A DNA stretch of 64,000 nt from Tamarix chinensis (GCA_030549775.1 CM060175.1:67571745-67635744), one strand, 5' to 3'; shown: positions 24,219 through 36,662, counted from the stretch's first letter. Translations and numbers: made by a program. Notes: generated by a model from the sequence alone, not told the origin.

Positions 24219-24258
<40 letters not shown>
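24219..24258. repeat. CT microsatellite
   Basis: About 20 CT units with one T interruption. Confidence 0.95.
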
Positions 24259-25709
24259 CCATATTGTAAAGTTAGAAATGATAAATATATGCATTGATAT
24301 CACAAATGCTAGTGACAATTTCTATTTTTATTTTGATAATAATGCTAATGACAATATTATCAAATACTATATGTGTTTCCCTATAAATGAACTACTAGAT
24401 TTTATCTTGTTGGTTTAGTCAATAACCTAACCTCTTTTTCTTTTCGTTTTTCTTTTGTTAAAAAGTTTCATTTCGTAAATAGGTTTTGGTAACTTATGGG
24501 CTTGTTTTTGAAAAGTTGAATAGATGTAACATGGATTATCTACAATACAATTTTAGAGACAAAAGAAATATGTCAAATCATAAATTTAGGATTGGTATTG
24601 GTGCTATACTAGATACTAGGGGTATTTATAATCTAGTTAAACTATTTCAGAATTGCTTTATGAAACTATCACAAAATTAGATGTTGGTTAAATAAAATAG
24701 TTTGGCCACAATTAATGAAATAAAATGTTGGTTAACTTAACCATATGTATATAATCCAAAAGTAATTAGTAATGACTAATAAAAGTTATAATTAAATAAT
24801 TATTATAGGAAAATTATGTGGTTATAGAATAAGAATAAGATATAAGAACAACATAATAGAAAATGCAACAAAGGATTACAATAAAATAAATGATAATAGA
24901 GAAGATGAAACTTAGCGATGGTGATACGTCATGAGGTTGATCACTATCCTAAAGCAATCAACACCCTAACCTCAGTGCTCATCAAATATGGCAGTCCCTC
25001 CTAAGGTTAATGCAAAGAACTTCAATTCATGTGCACTTATAAGAAGAAGTGGTGGAATCATTAGAACAATGCCTAGAAAACTAAACCAAGGAAGGGAGAA
25101 CTCGGGAAATCGGTTTTTTATGCTCAGCCCATCCACTAAAACCAAAACAGAATTAGAGTTAAATAGAGAAAAAAAATGTATAGAGCATAAAATTCCCACA
25201 AAAATGGTCTCCATTCTGTGTAGAAATGAAGGAACATTATACAACATTCAAAAATGGTAGAGGAAGCAGAACTGTGGCAACCAAGTAAAAGTAGTTCAAA
25301 ATTCTTTAAAATTTTAGTGAAAAAGAATGATTGGGCCTAACTAGATTAATGACCCACACCTTGTAATATCCCAAATTGAGCGTAGTATTATAAGGATTGA
25401 TCTGACTACTCATATAAGCATGGTATACCATCCTTTTGGTGATTCTACTTTAAGAACTCCACCGTGGAGCAATTTTTAGGACAAAGGTGAAATACCCCAA
25501 AATCCTAATTTAGGTATTATAGCAAAATAAGGATTTATTAGGAAAATTAAGTAAATAAATTATCTTATTAAACTAAAGGGGAATTACTTAAGGAAAAATA
25601 AGGAGAAAATAATGAATAAGTTATTTAGAAAAATTTGGACATTTTAGTAATTAACATGGAAGTTAAGAAAATTTTGTCTAAAATAGCCAAATTAATCTAA
25701 AAAGGAATT

Positions 25710-25744
<35 letters not shown>

Positions 25745-26357
25745 AATGTTATTAATTTTAAATATTCAAAAAAAATAATAAAATACCAAATACCTCAACC
25801 CATCCATTTTCTCCTTTTTCCCTTTTTCTTATTTCTTTTCCTTTTTTCTTTCTTCCTCCCCCTCCTCCTTTTTCTTTTCTTCTTCCTTCTCTGAAATGGG
25901 CCAGCATGCTGGCCCAATTCCTTTCCCTTCCCTTCCTCCTTCAGCGTGGCCTAGACCTGCGTGAACACCCCTTACCCGTCGCCCAGTTGCCCGGCCGAGC
26001 CACCCCTTTTATTTTTCTTTTCCTTCCCCTGAACTGTCGGTCCTTCCCTTTCCCTTTCCTTCTTCTTCCCCATGTGACTGCAATCCCGACCTATAGTCTT
26101 ACACCTGCCGGCAATCACCTACACCTTCTGGTCATCCTTCCCTGCCTCCCCCATTGTTTTCTTTCCAATTTTAACCCAGTGAATCCGTCCTCCCTCCTCA
26201 TGCGTGCTGCCATTCCTTCCTTTTTTTTCCTTCACCCTGACTAAATGTACCCTGCAACTTCGCAGGGCATGCATTGCTTACCACCGTCGGTTGGTGACCT
26301 CCTCACCTGCCCTCAGTTGTCTTCTTCTTTCTTCGTTGTTTCCCCCCTCAATTGGCC

Positions 26358-26366
26358 TATAAATAA
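26358..26366 (+). promoter_or_regulatory. TATA box of LTR A
   Basis: TATAAATAA, followed about 45 bp later by CAACCCAGAA, a word also found after the TATA boxes of B and C. Confidence 0.55.
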
Positions 26367-27065
26367 CTTATTGATAGTCTGGGTCGAGCTTCTATTTTCG
26401 CAACCCAGAAAATCCCAACCTTGCACCACCACCTGATCATACCTTCATTCCGCCCCTACCAACGCCACCCACAAAAACCTTCTATGCACCACCCTCCTCC
26501 CTTTCCTTGCCCTACATGAGCCACCCCGTCCATGCAAAATCACCATCCTGATCAACCCACTTTAACCTCTCGCCACCCCTCGCGCCGCCGTTCGCGGCCA
26601 ATTCTGCCGCAACCAGCACCTCCTCCACCCTCCAAAATAAATAGGGGACTTCACCCTACCTTCCTATACCCCCATCTTTCCCCGCCTCCCTCTCCTTCTC
26701 CCTTATCCACCTTCAACCACCTTTGGCCACAACACTGACCGTTGTGTGCCGACACTTTCGATTGCACCACCACCTCCATTCCACCCCTCTCCACCTGAGA
26801 CACCTTCCACCACCTCAAACACCCCCTCATTCCCTCTCCTTTAGCCTATACCCCCATTTCTCCACCTCTCTTCCTCCTCCACTGCCACCTCCATCGGTTT
26901 TGCCACCAACCCTAAGAGGTATCGTAATTTCCCCAGCCCTTAAATTCTTTTTCTATAAGTGTTAATAATTTTTATTTAACTATGGCATTATTATTTAAAA
27001 GGCTACAACTTTAGTATTAATATAGTATCTTTATTAATAATAATAATATTACTAATACTACTATT

Positions 27066-27067
27066 AC

Positions 27068-27128
<61 letters not shown>
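27066..27128. repeat. ATT microsatellite in LTR A
   Basis: About 21 ATT units. A further ATC array of about 12 units follows at 27284-27320. It lies in the ATT-rich module between the donor-like and acceptor-like sites. Confidence 0.95.
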
Positions 27129-27283
27129 TTCTTACTAATTCTGTTAATACTAACTTGGCCATTATCACTTTTATTATTAGTGTAAATGTTGGGACTCTTA
27201 TATTACTGTTACTCTTTTCGATTATTATCCTTATTATGCTTAACATTATTATTATTACTACTACTATCATTACTACTACTAAT

Positions 27284-27321
<38 letters not shown>

Positions 27322-27901
27322 TATTAATATACTTGACCAAATTATCACTAAAACTACTACTAAGATGATTTCTAGGGCCTCCATTAGTTTATCCTTAAGA
27401 TGAGAACTATTATTAATATTATCACTATTATTGTTATTATTATAATTTAATACTACTATAAATATTATTATTTTTAACTTGTCTTTTTTCAATATTTTAT
27501 ATTCACTAACCTATTATCACTACTTGCATTATTAATATAAGAATCATTATGGTCACTACTTCTATAATACTAATAATACTATTATTATTACTAGGGTTTG
27601 GGTCGATATTAGCATTATCACTAAAACTAATAATATTATTATTAGTAGTAATATTAAAGCTATTACCTTTAATGCTATGAATATCACTATGACTACTTTA
27701 ACATAAACCATGATGGCTACTAAAACTTATTTTGGCTAGTAGTGGCACAATTAATTATTTTGAGAATAATAACCCCACTTTTAATTATAAAACCACTATT
27801 ATCATTATTAGCCCTAATAACAGAATATGATAAGAGTTGGGTAGAAATAATGGTAATCTTTGGTAAGAGGGAGATTAACTTATAGTATTTTCCCCTTATA
27901 G

Positions 27902-27963
27902 GTGAATCAAACCAAAACCTTAAGGTGGCGTAGGAGCATGCTCTAAGTCCGGCATCATTTTAG
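27902..27963 (+). promoter_or_regulatory. Conserved 62-nt splice-bounded cassette, LTR A
   Basis: It is preceded by a pyrimidine-rich CCCCTTATAG acceptor-like end and runs exactly 62 nt to TTTTAG|GTAAGG, a strong donor-like site. The core AGGAGCATGCTC is part of a palindrome conserved in B. I infer an internal exon of an LTR transcript. The candidate upstream donor is AGAG|GTATCG at 26919, giving a 983-nt ATT-rich intron. Confidence 0.55.
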
Positions 27964-28639
27964 GTAAGGATGTAGCTAAGGTCCATGTGTGTTGTGTGAC
28001 TTGTATGCCTTGGGTGTTATGTATCCTGCTATATCATGTATCGCATGGTTATCATTAACTTGTCTTATGTGTAGCGCAGCTTGGAGTCGAGGTATGTCTA
28101 TGTGTTTCCTTATAGCATGAGTATGATATGTATATATGGTGATTATAATGTGATATGATATGACCCTATAGGACATGCATGCTAGGATGATTGATAATAT
28201 GATATGGGGATGAAAGGATAAAAAGGAAATAAAATGGAAAGTGAGTCCACGAAAGGAGATATGAGGTTGACCAAACTACCTCATGATCTATGAGAGGAAA
28301 ATAAAGAAGAAGAGGTGATCAAAATGAATGGGAGACGGGAAACGTGCATGGAAATTCTAGGGTTTGCATACGTGAGAAAAGTTATTTTAGGGTGTAAGTA
28401 AGTTAAGGGGAGAATTGTGGAGTGATTGGAGACTTGGGGTGAAAAATAGTACGTAGGTTGGTGTAAGGGTGTATAGAGGACCCGATTAAGATTTTGGGAG
28501 GAGGCACTAATCCGGGAAAAAATGTGGGAGTAAAAATAATTAAGGGAGAGTGGAGTACGGGTTAAGAGTGGGAATTTATTATACGAGGAAAGAGTATGAG
28601 TGCCATGGGAAGGAAGAAATATTAGGTGGAAAATAGAGA

Positions 28640-28644
28640 GGTTA
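28640..28644. repeat. Target duplication GGTTA (left of B)
   Basis: GGTTA is repeated at 33192-33196. Removing B and one copy restores AGAGAGGTTACTTGTGGG, which B itself carries uninterrupted at about 31902. Confidence 0.9.
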
Positions 28645-29440
28645 TGAAATACCCCAAAATTCTAGAAATTATGGCTAAGTAAGGATTTATTAGAAAAATT
28701 AATTAAATTAATTATTTTATTAAAATATAGGGAAGTTATTTAGGGACAATCAAGAGGAAAATGATAAATAATTTAATTAGAAAAAATTATGGAGTGTTGA
28801 TAATTAAAATGGGATTTAAAAAATTATTCAAAAATAACCCAAATTAATCTAAAAAGGAATTAATTATTATTTTCTAAATATTATTATTTTAAATAACCCA
28901 AAAATACCAAAATACCCAACCCTCTTTTCTTTTCTTTTTCTTCCTCTTTTTACCTTTTTCTTTTCTTTCTCTCTTTCCCCTTTTCTTTTTCCTTCTCTCC
29001 CCTGACCTGGGTCAACCTGCCCCACATGGCCCGGCTTCCTCTTCTCCCTGCGTGGCCCAAAGCTAGCATCACCCAACCACTCGGCCGAACTGCCCCCCCT
29101 TTCCTTTTCTTTTCCTTCCCCTGGACTGCCCGATCCAGCCCTGTCCCTTTTCTTCTTCTTCCCACATGACCTGCACTCGACCTTACAACCCTACACCTAC
29201 CGACAGCCACCTGCACTGTCCGGCCATCCTCTCCTCCCTCTCCCGTAGCTTTCTTTCATTTTTTTGACCCCAACTAACCCTTTCCCCTCTCCCGAGCACC
29301 TTGCCCCTTTCCTTTTTCCTCTTCCCTCGACCTTGTCGCCCTGCCATGGCAGAACCACCTTGACTGCCACCACCGGTGGCATGCCTGGCATATGCACCCC
29401 TCTTGTTTTCTTCCCCTTTTCATTGCCCATCCAATCAACC

Positions 29441-29448
29441 TATAAATA
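29441..29448 (+). promoter_or_regulatory. TATA box of LTR B
   Basis: TATAAATA, followed by GAAACCCAGAA about 40 bp downstream, in the same place as in A and C. Confidence 0.55.
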
Positions 29449-30007
29449 CCCCATAGGCTTCCTTAATTCAATTTTTGATTTTGAAACCCAGAAATTGCCC
29501 CTTACACTGTCACCCCATCAGACGAGTATTTTGCCACCGCCACTCATCGTTGCGGGCCGAAACACCTATATAACTGCTCCTTGTGCCACCCTTTACCTAA
29601 CTAAACCCTCCTCATCCCCCGATTTTTCCTGCACAAGCCACCTTGGCCTTGCAAAGTTACCCTCCCAATCAACCCCTCCTCAACCCCTGCCTTCCGCCCC
29701 CAATTCCACCACCACTAACACCACCTCTACCCTAAAAAACAACTAGGGGAGCCTCCTCTACCTCCCCACACCTCCCTTTCTCCCTACCTCCCTCTCCTTC
29801 TCCCTCCTTTCTCCTCCTTCCACCACCTCCAATCCCCATAACTACTGCCGCTGGTGCCACCACTGTCCCTAGGTGGTTCTCTAACCTTCCCAACCCTTAA
29901 ACCCATTTTATACAAGTATTGGTTATTTTAATAATATTAATGGTATTATCTATAATATTATTATTATTATCATTATTCTTATTCTTATTCTTATTCTTAT
30001 TAATGCC

Positions 30008-30009
<2 letters not shown>

Positions 30010-30073
<64 letters not shown>
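30010..30073. repeat. ATT microsatellite in LTR B
   Basis: About 21 ATT units. More ATT/GTT runs occur at about 30352-30455. Confidence 0.95.
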
Positions 30074-30075
<2 letters not shown>

Positions 30076-30406
30076 TTAATCTAACTTTGGAAATATTTCT
30101 AACTAATGCTACTATTAATGGAGATCTACAATTTTAGTATTATTATGATTACCTTGTTATTATTATTATTATTACCATTATCACTATCATTATTTTTTTG
30201 CTAATATTGTTAATACTAACTTTTCCATTATCACTTTTTATTATTAATATAAATATTTGGACCCTTATATTGTTATTACCATTTTGGTTACTATTATTAT
30301 TGTTATTGTTATTATTATTACGCTTAACATTATTATTATTATCATTATTATCGTTATTATTATTATTATTATTATTATTATTGTTGTTGTTATTATTATT
30401 ACTATG

Positions 30407-30459
<53 letters not shown>

Positions 30460-31099
30460 TATTGAAACCGAAATTGGCATGTTACCACTTTGTTACTATA
30501 GAAGAAGAATACTCAACCTTAGTATTATTATTATTATTATTCAAATATTGCTAATATTATTTCTAATGGCTTTGTTGCTAACATTATTATTATGGTAGTA
30601 TTATTAGTTATTACTATTATTATTGTTATTATTATTGTGACAAAAATATTCAAACCCTTATATTATTATTATTATTCCAAATATAACTATTATCATTATT
30701 ATCTTTAGCAATATTAGTACTTTATTGGTATTACTATTATTATATTATTATTTTAACCCTAACACTATTATTAGCCTTAGCCTTAAAAATAATAGGGCTT
30801 CTATTTCTAGGAGCGTTAGTATTACTATTATTATTATTATCACTAATTTTCTATAACAAGTATTAGTATTATTATTAGAAGAAATAAAGTTATTAGGTTT
30901 AATAATATAAATATAGCTATAAATATTAACATAAATATATTTTGACTAGTAATATCTAGTAAGCTAACTTGAGGGTAAAAACCCTAGTTTTCACTTATAA
31001 AGTTGCCTTTAATAGTAGTAACCCTAGTCTTAGACTAAAATAAGAAATAATAGTATTTTTGGTAGGAGGGAAACAATCCTTAGTTTTTCCCTCTTATAG

Positions 31100-31161
31100 G
31101 TGAATCAAGCCAAAACCCTAAGGAGGCGTAGGAGCATGCTCCAAGTCCAACGTTATTTTAG
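31100..31161 (+). promoter_or_regulatory. Conserved 62-nt splice-bounded cassette, LTR B
   Basis: It is preceded by TTTTTCCCTCTTATAG and ends TTTTAG|GTAAGG. Length is 62 nt, as in the other copies. It contains the perfect palindrome GGAGCATGCTCC. The candidate upstream donor is TAG|GTGGTT at 29873. Confidence 0.55.
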
Positions 31162-32369
31162 GTAAGGATGTAGCTAAGTCCATGTGTGATGTGTGACTTG
31201 TATGCCTTGGATGTCGTGTATCATATAATTGTCATGTATCATGCTATGTCGTGTATCGTATGATTGTCATTAACTTGTCTTATGTGTAGTGCAGCTTGGA
31301 GTGGAGGTGTGTTTATGTATTCCTTATGGCATAAGTATGATACGTATATATGGTAATTATGATGTGATATGATATGACCCTCTAGGACGTGTGCACTAAG
31401 ATGATTGATAATATGACATTGGAATGAAAGGATAAACAAAAAGAAAATGGGAAGTGATTTTACTAAGGGGGATATGAGGTTGACCAAAATACCTCATGAT
31501 CCATGAGAGGAAAATAAAGAGGAAGAGATGAGCAAAATAAAAAAGATATGGGAACCATGCATGAGCATTCTAGGGTTTGCATGGAGACTTCAAGAGTTGC
31601 ATAGGGTGGATGAAATTTACATGGGGATGATCTTTACGTGAGAAAAGTTGTTTCAGGGTGTAAATAAGCTAAGGGGAGAGTTGTGGAGTGATTGGAGACT
31701 TGGGACGAAAAATAGTACGTAGGTTGGTGTAAGGGTGTGTAAGGGACCCGATTAGGGTTTTGAGAGGAAGCACTAATCTGCAAAAAAATGTGGAAGTAAA
31801 AACAAATAAGGGAGAGTGGAGTAAGGGTTATGGGTGGGAATTTATTTTATAAGGAGTGAATATGGGTTCCATGGGAGAGAAGAGGTTTTGGGTGAAAAAG
31901 AGAGAGGTTACTTGTGGGATAAGAAAGGTACTAGGGTTGAAGTGGCCAACTAGGGTTTTTCGGTCACATATGGAATTAAGGGGGCAAAGCTATATGATTT
32001 GGGATTGTATCTAAATGAAATAAGGTGTGGGGCAATAAATGAAGTAATGGTAGTGTAAGTGAGAGAAAGTTAGGCCACATAGGTCTAATTAGGGTTTTCA
32101 AGGGAAAATCCTAGAGGGTGATAGTAGGTGGAGTTTAATGTCATAAGGTGTTGGGCCTTCACCCACACCCTCAGGAGTTGGTTTTCATTATGTGTAAGTG
32201 TAAAGGGAAAAGGATATCGGGGTGTGATAAGGGGTGCAGGAGTCTCAAGATATGGGACGGGCCCCTTGAGAGGATAGAGGTAGAATGTTGGAGGCATGCA
32301 TGTCAAGGGTGAAATGCTTATTGAATAAGACACGAATAAGATACTATCAATTTAAAGAGAAAGATTATT

Positions 32370-32470
32370 GAGCCAGGCCCAAACCGGTCCACTAACGAAT
32401 AATAGTGGCCAGGAGCATTTTTCCCTGCATGACTGGTCCACTAACTATAATAGTGGGGTTTCCGCGCTCA
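32370..32470 (+). repeat. TAATAGTGG tandem repeats, LTR B
   Basis: Two diverged units of the pattern CCGGTCCACTAAC-ATAATAGTGG are separated by about 60 bp. The CCAC and GTGG words could pair in RNA. Confidence 0.7.
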
Positions 32471-33045
32471 CATGGATTGATAAAGACTATGATGCGAATC
32501 AACTATATTTACCAGAGATCTAAAGAATAAGCCTATCTGGACCATAGTCTGCCTTCATCCTCTGAATTACTGTGAGCTACCTATATGATCATGTCATGTA
32601 TGCTATGATGTATGTTTTTATATGTTTGGCTTTAGTGTATGGTTACCTTACTCAGTACGTAGCGTATTGATCACCTATTTCATAGGTACTGCACATTCCC
32701 ATCAATATAAGCCCCGTCTGAGTTTGTGCGGGTAGGGGACGACATCTTCAATGTCTACGACACCTATGAGGCATCGGGCGGGGCCGAGAGTTGAACCTAA
32801 ACTTAGCTTGGGGATCAAGAGTGACTAGCTGGACTCTATCTTACTTTTAATACGTATCGTTTTACTCTAGTCATATTCTGTCGTACTGTGTTTGATGTAT
32901 TCGAAAAAACTTATTTAATTACTCCTTGGGTTGTAACTCTCTTTAACCACACTCTAATTTATGTATGGTGAACACTATCATTTCTTTTATAAAAGCTTGT
33001 TTCAATTATCGACTTGTGTTTTAAGTTAATCTTATTTAGCCTTAC

Positions 33046-33091
33046 CACTTAGTATTGGAACGGTAGGAGTGAACCAGTCTAGTACTGAGTG
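33046..33091. repeat. 3'-terminal inverted repeat, LTR B
   Basis: CACTTAGTATTGGAACGG faces CCAGTCTAGTACTGAGTG, an imperfect stem about 100 bp before the LTR end. Confidence 0.6.
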
Positions 33092-33654
33092 TGGTGGTAA
33101 TACCCTAAGAATTTACAGTTTTTTCATCTCACTTTTGTTTAATACTTATCATTAAAAGAAAGTTTCAATAGTAAATTTTGAGAGTGTTACAGGTTACTTG
33201 TGGGAGAAGAAAGGTACTAGGGTTTAAAGTGGCCAACTAGGGTTTTTCCAGTCACATGTGAAATCGAGAGGTACAGTGATATGAATTGGGATTGAAACTA
33301 AATGAGGTAAAGTGTGGGGCGATAAATGAAACAATGGTAGTGTAAGTGAGAGGAAGTTGGACCACCTCGGTCTAATTAGGGTTTTCAAAGGAAAACCCTA
33401 AAGGGTGATAGTAGGTGGAGTTTGATATTATGAGGTGTTGGGCCTAACCCACGCGCTTAGGAGTTGGGTTTTTCATTATGTGTAAGTGTAAGGGGGAATG
33501 GATGTCGGGGCGTGATATGGGGTGTAGGAGTCTCAAGATATGGGATTGGCCCCCTTGAGAGAATAGAAGTAGAGTCTTGTTGACATGCATGTCAAGGATG
33601 AAAGCTTTATCCAATAAGACACAAATAAGATACTAATCACTTAAAGAGTAAGAT

Positions 33655-34020
33655 TGTTGAGTCGGACCTAGACCGATCTACCGGCATAATAGTGGCCAGG
33701 TGTCGGAGTGCCCTAGAGACTGATCTACCGGTATATAATAGTGGTTAGGTGTATTCTGCCCTATAAGTGACTGGTCCACCGGCTATAATAGTGAGGGATC
33801 CCGAGCTCAACAAACCATACATTAAATTATAAATGAATCATGGGAAAAATACTATGTAATTACAGTAGAACACCATGAAAGTTGAGGCCAGACCGATCCA
33901 CCAGCATAATAGTGGCTAGGAGCATTCTATCCTGGAGACTGATCCACTGGCAAAAATAGTGGTCAGGAGCATTTTTCCCTGTATGTTTCTGATCCACCAA
34001 CTATAATAGTGGGTTTTTCG
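33655..34020 (+). repeat. TAATAGTGG tandem repeats, LTR A
   Basis: Six diverged units of GACCGATCCACCGG-ATAATAGTGG occur, mostly 55-60 bp apart, in two blocks. Confidence 0.75.
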
Positions 34021-34621
34021 TACTTGCATGGATTGATAAATATTATGGCGTGAAATGACTATATTTACAAGAGATCTAAAGAATAAGTCTAACTGGACCA
34101 TAGCCAGCCTTCATTATCTGTGTTACCGTATGTTGTCTATATGACCATGTCATGTATGTTACGTTGTATGTTTTTGTATGTTTGGATTTAGCACATGGTT
34201 ACCTTACTCAGTAAGTAGCGTACTGATCACCTGTTTCATGTGTGCTACTCATTCCCATGAGCAAAAGACCCATCTGAGTTTGTGTAGGTAGAGGATGACA
34301 TCTTCGATGCCTACAACACTTACGAGGCATCAGGTGAGGCTGAGCATTGAGTCTAGACCTGACCTAGGAACCAAGAGCAACTCGGTTGGACTCTGTTTTT
34401 CTTTGATCAGACCATGTATCGTTTTATTCTAGTTATGTGATATCGTACGATACTTTATGTTTTGAAAAACTCTAGTCACTTACTCTTTGGGTTGTAATTC
34501 TAAACCACACTCTGATATCTGTATAATTGTGAGGGAGTCCTCTTATGGACTCCCATTGTTTTATTAATGTCTTGTGTTTTTATTAATGACTTGTATTTGA
34601 TGTTAACCTGTTTAGCCTTAG

Positions 34622-34676
34622 CACTTAGTACTGGAACGGTAGAAGTGAACCTCTTCTACCGGTCCAGTACTAAGTG
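34622..34676. repeat. 3'-terminal hairpin, LTR A
   Basis: CACTTAGTACTGGAACGG then TAGAAG pairs with CTTCTA then CCGGTCCAGTACTAAGTG with one mismatch, a stem of about 24 bp. The same palindrome, more decayed, is in B, C and D at the same distance from the LTR end. Confidence 0.8.
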
Positions 34677-34879
34677 TGGCGGTAATGTCCCCTGAATTTA
34701 CGGTTTTATTATTTCACTTCCGTTAAACCTTTTTATTTAACGAAATTTTTCAATAGTAAATTTTGGGGGTGTTACAAAAGCTTACTAAAAGGACTCGTGT
34801 TGATATATGGGGTAAACGAATAAATCCAAAAGAGCTCCAAGGTAGCCCCCATGTGGTGGTATCGACTTGGAGTGTTACA

Positions 34880-35026
34880 AATAGTATCAAAGCAAAACTA
34901 CAATTGTGAGCTTATCTTGGATGAGCCAGTCAGCCACCTGGTAGGACAATTCTTAGGATAAACTATATTGAGACAGTTAGTGGTTGAGACACAATGAGGA
35001 CATTGCGTTCTTTGAGTGGGGGTGAA
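34880..35026 (+). other. Cassandra internal region with PBS-like site
   Basis: TAGTATCAAAGC (34882-34893) differs at two positions from the initiator-methionine tRNA site. The region ends in GAGTGGGGGTGAA, the polypurine tract. At 147 bp it matches the internal region at 10503-10649. Confidence 0.8.
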
Positions 35027-35263
35027 TGTAATATCCCAAATTGAGCAGAGTGTTATAAGATTTATCTGACTACTTATGTAAAATTTTTAGGATGGGTAAC
35101 CCTCTTGGAAAGTTTTAAATTTTTTTTAAAAAATTTCTCGAAAAGTACGTGAATGAGGACAAAACTCATTGAAAAAACTTATGTTAATTTGTGGGGTTAG
35201 CCGATAAATCCAAAAGTACTCCAATATAGCCTCTGTATGGTCGTATCGACTCAGGGTGTTACA
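35027..35263 (+). repeat. Cassandra 3' LTR, internally deleted
   Basis: TGTAATATCCC to GGTGTTACA, 237 bp. About 67 bp holding the 5S A-box equivalent are missing, while the C-box equivalent AGGATGGGTAACCC remains. Confidence 0.8.
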
Positions 35264-36662
35264 CACTCACCCTGACCCGGCCCGAATGAGCAGGTGACAT
35301 GCACGTGTGTGGTCCAAAGACCAACCCATGACCATATACAAAACTCAACCTAAAACATCAACTCAAACATAGATCCATGTGCTGGTACATAAAAATTGAT
35401 AGCAAGATATGTATCCCACCAATGTGGGCTGCTGGAGCATAACAAAATCAAACTTATTTGTCATTACTCCCTACATAAGAACCCTCTATAAAGAGATGTA
35501 AAATATATATAGGTTTCTCAATGAATTTGTATTTACTTTTTTGCAACAAAATGTATCAAGAAATCCAAAAATACGAGCCTCTAATGTAATATTATTTACT
35601 AATTGGTTCTTAACTTTCAAATGGGGAGTGTATCCCCTCTCATTTTATTATATGCTTCTTAATATATTATGGTTTTATATAATTATTACTTATTTTTGAA
35701 TATAAAGTGTTTTATATATTAACTCTAAAGTATGTTCCATATTAAATCAAATATAAAGTTTGTCCATAAAACTAATTAACATGGTCATATATTAGTAATT
35801 TAGTCTAACTTATATCTTGCTATCTTTTTTTTTATGGTAGAACTAGAGTTGAGTGTGTCCATGGGTATAAAAATGTGCTTATCATATGATATGGGTTGAG
35901 AGATAATTATATTAATTAATTATATCAATTTCTAAAATTTGAAATAGGAGCCAAAAGTTAGTTATGAGAACCAACTATATCCACGTATGGTATAACACAT
36001 TAAAAGAAGTGGCATACACTTTGTTATAGTATCATTCTCTTATTTTAATTTCCTTTATGATAATGAGGTAAACAAATTCATTGAGATAAGAGAAATAGGA
36101 ATGCATCTCCTTCAATCTTTCATAAAATTTCCATATGAAATCAAAGGTAAAGAAGATAATTAAAGAGGTTCTTATTTCAGTTTCTTGTCAAAAAATACAC
36201 ACTATCAGATTGAAGGAAAGGATTAGAATTGATCAGCCATCTATTTGATTGTGCTATTTTGATCTGTTGGCAGTGTTGCTTTGGTCCTTTGGTGTTGCAA
36301 ATTCAATAAGTAACCGGAGGTTAGTGATGATATGCACTACACATGTATGCATAATGTTTAATTCTGTATTTGATCGGTTGAGCATACATGTGATTAGGCT
36401 TTATCCACATGATGATTCATTAGATAGTGCATGGATTTGTGATGTTTAATGCATTTAAATCACAATTCATTCCATTATATTGTTTTAAAATACATGATGG
36501 ATAGGAGCGTAAACATATAAATTTTGGGTGCATATTTTTTTTTCTCAAAAAGTGAAAAGAATAAAAAGTGTTAAGGTACAGCCTTGCCCTTGTCAACTCT
36601 TACCGCATGCATAGCCTACTTGGAAAATGTATATATATAGAGAGAGAGAGGGGAGGATAAAT
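35264..36662. other. Intergenic DNA
   Basis: No gene or element recognised. The first 200 bp are less AT-rich. TA then GA microsatellites lie at about 36630-36654. Confidence 0.5.

Larger units (their letters stand above)
19118..25361. other. Intergenic, AT-rich, scattered transposon fragments
   Basis: No gene recognised. A stretch beginning TGTTGGATTTTATC at about 23391 with TATA words at about 23606-23622 looks like a copia LTR start, but no matching end or partner was found. Opposite-strand frames at 24972-25260 are mutually overlapping and match nothing. Confidence 0.5.
28645..33191 (+). mobile_element. Large-family solo LTR B, 4547 bp, nested in A
   Basis: It starts TGAAATACCCC and ends GAGTGTTACA with a perfect GGTTA duplication on both sides. 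It has the same modules as A: pyrimidine-rich block (28920-29900), TATAAATA (29441), ATT-rich block (29930-30860), 62-nt cassette (31100-31161), tandem repeats (32370-32470) and inverted repeat (33046-33091). It is a solo LTR: there is no internal region or partner LTR. Apparent frames of up to 160 aa in the pyrimidine-rich block are composition artefacts. Confidence 0.9.
25488..34776 (+). mobile_element. Large-family solo LTR A, about 4.7 kb, split by B
   Basis: It starts TGAAATACCCC and ends GGGTGTTACA. Flanking AAAGG/AAAGC agree at four of five positions. Without B and one copy of B's duplication it is 4737 bp. Order: AT-rich start, pyrimidine-rich block (25800-26940), TATAAATAA at 26358, ATT-rich block (27000-27800), 62-nt cassette (27902-27963), GA-rich part, TAATAGTGG repeats (33655-34020), hairpin (34622-34676). 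No protein domains occur. The family is not identified. The length recalls LARD-type or Tekay/Del-like LTRs, which is only an analogy. Confidence 0.85.
25362..35263 (+). mobile_element. Cassandra element split by nested large LTRs
   Basis: The 5' LTR starts TGTAATATCCC at 25362, is broken at 25488 by LTR A, and resumes at about 34777 to end GTGTTACA at 34879. PBS-like TAGTATCAAAGC lies at 34882-34893, the internal region is 147 bp, and the 3' LTR is 35027-35263. The 5' LTR part keeps AAGAACTCCACCGTGGAGC but lacks the 5S C-box. The 3' LTR keeps the C-box (AGGATGGGTAACCCTCTTGG) but has lost the A-box, so neither LTR has a complete 5S-like promoter. Confidence 0.85.

Noticed and set aside
24972..25260. 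Two opposite-strand frames of about 90 aa
   Set aside because: They overlap almost completely, match no family and lack promoter or splice context.
27124..27492. Frames of poly-Met, poly-Ile, poly-Ser and poly-Leu on both strands (also 30198-30598 and 39244-39519)
   Set aside because: They are translations of ATT and ATC microsatellites inside the giant LTRs. All frames stay open because the repeat unit lacks stops in that phase.
29264..29746. 160-aa plus-strand frame in LTR B
   Set aside because: No domain, strong composition bias and no counterpart of similar sequence in A, C or D.
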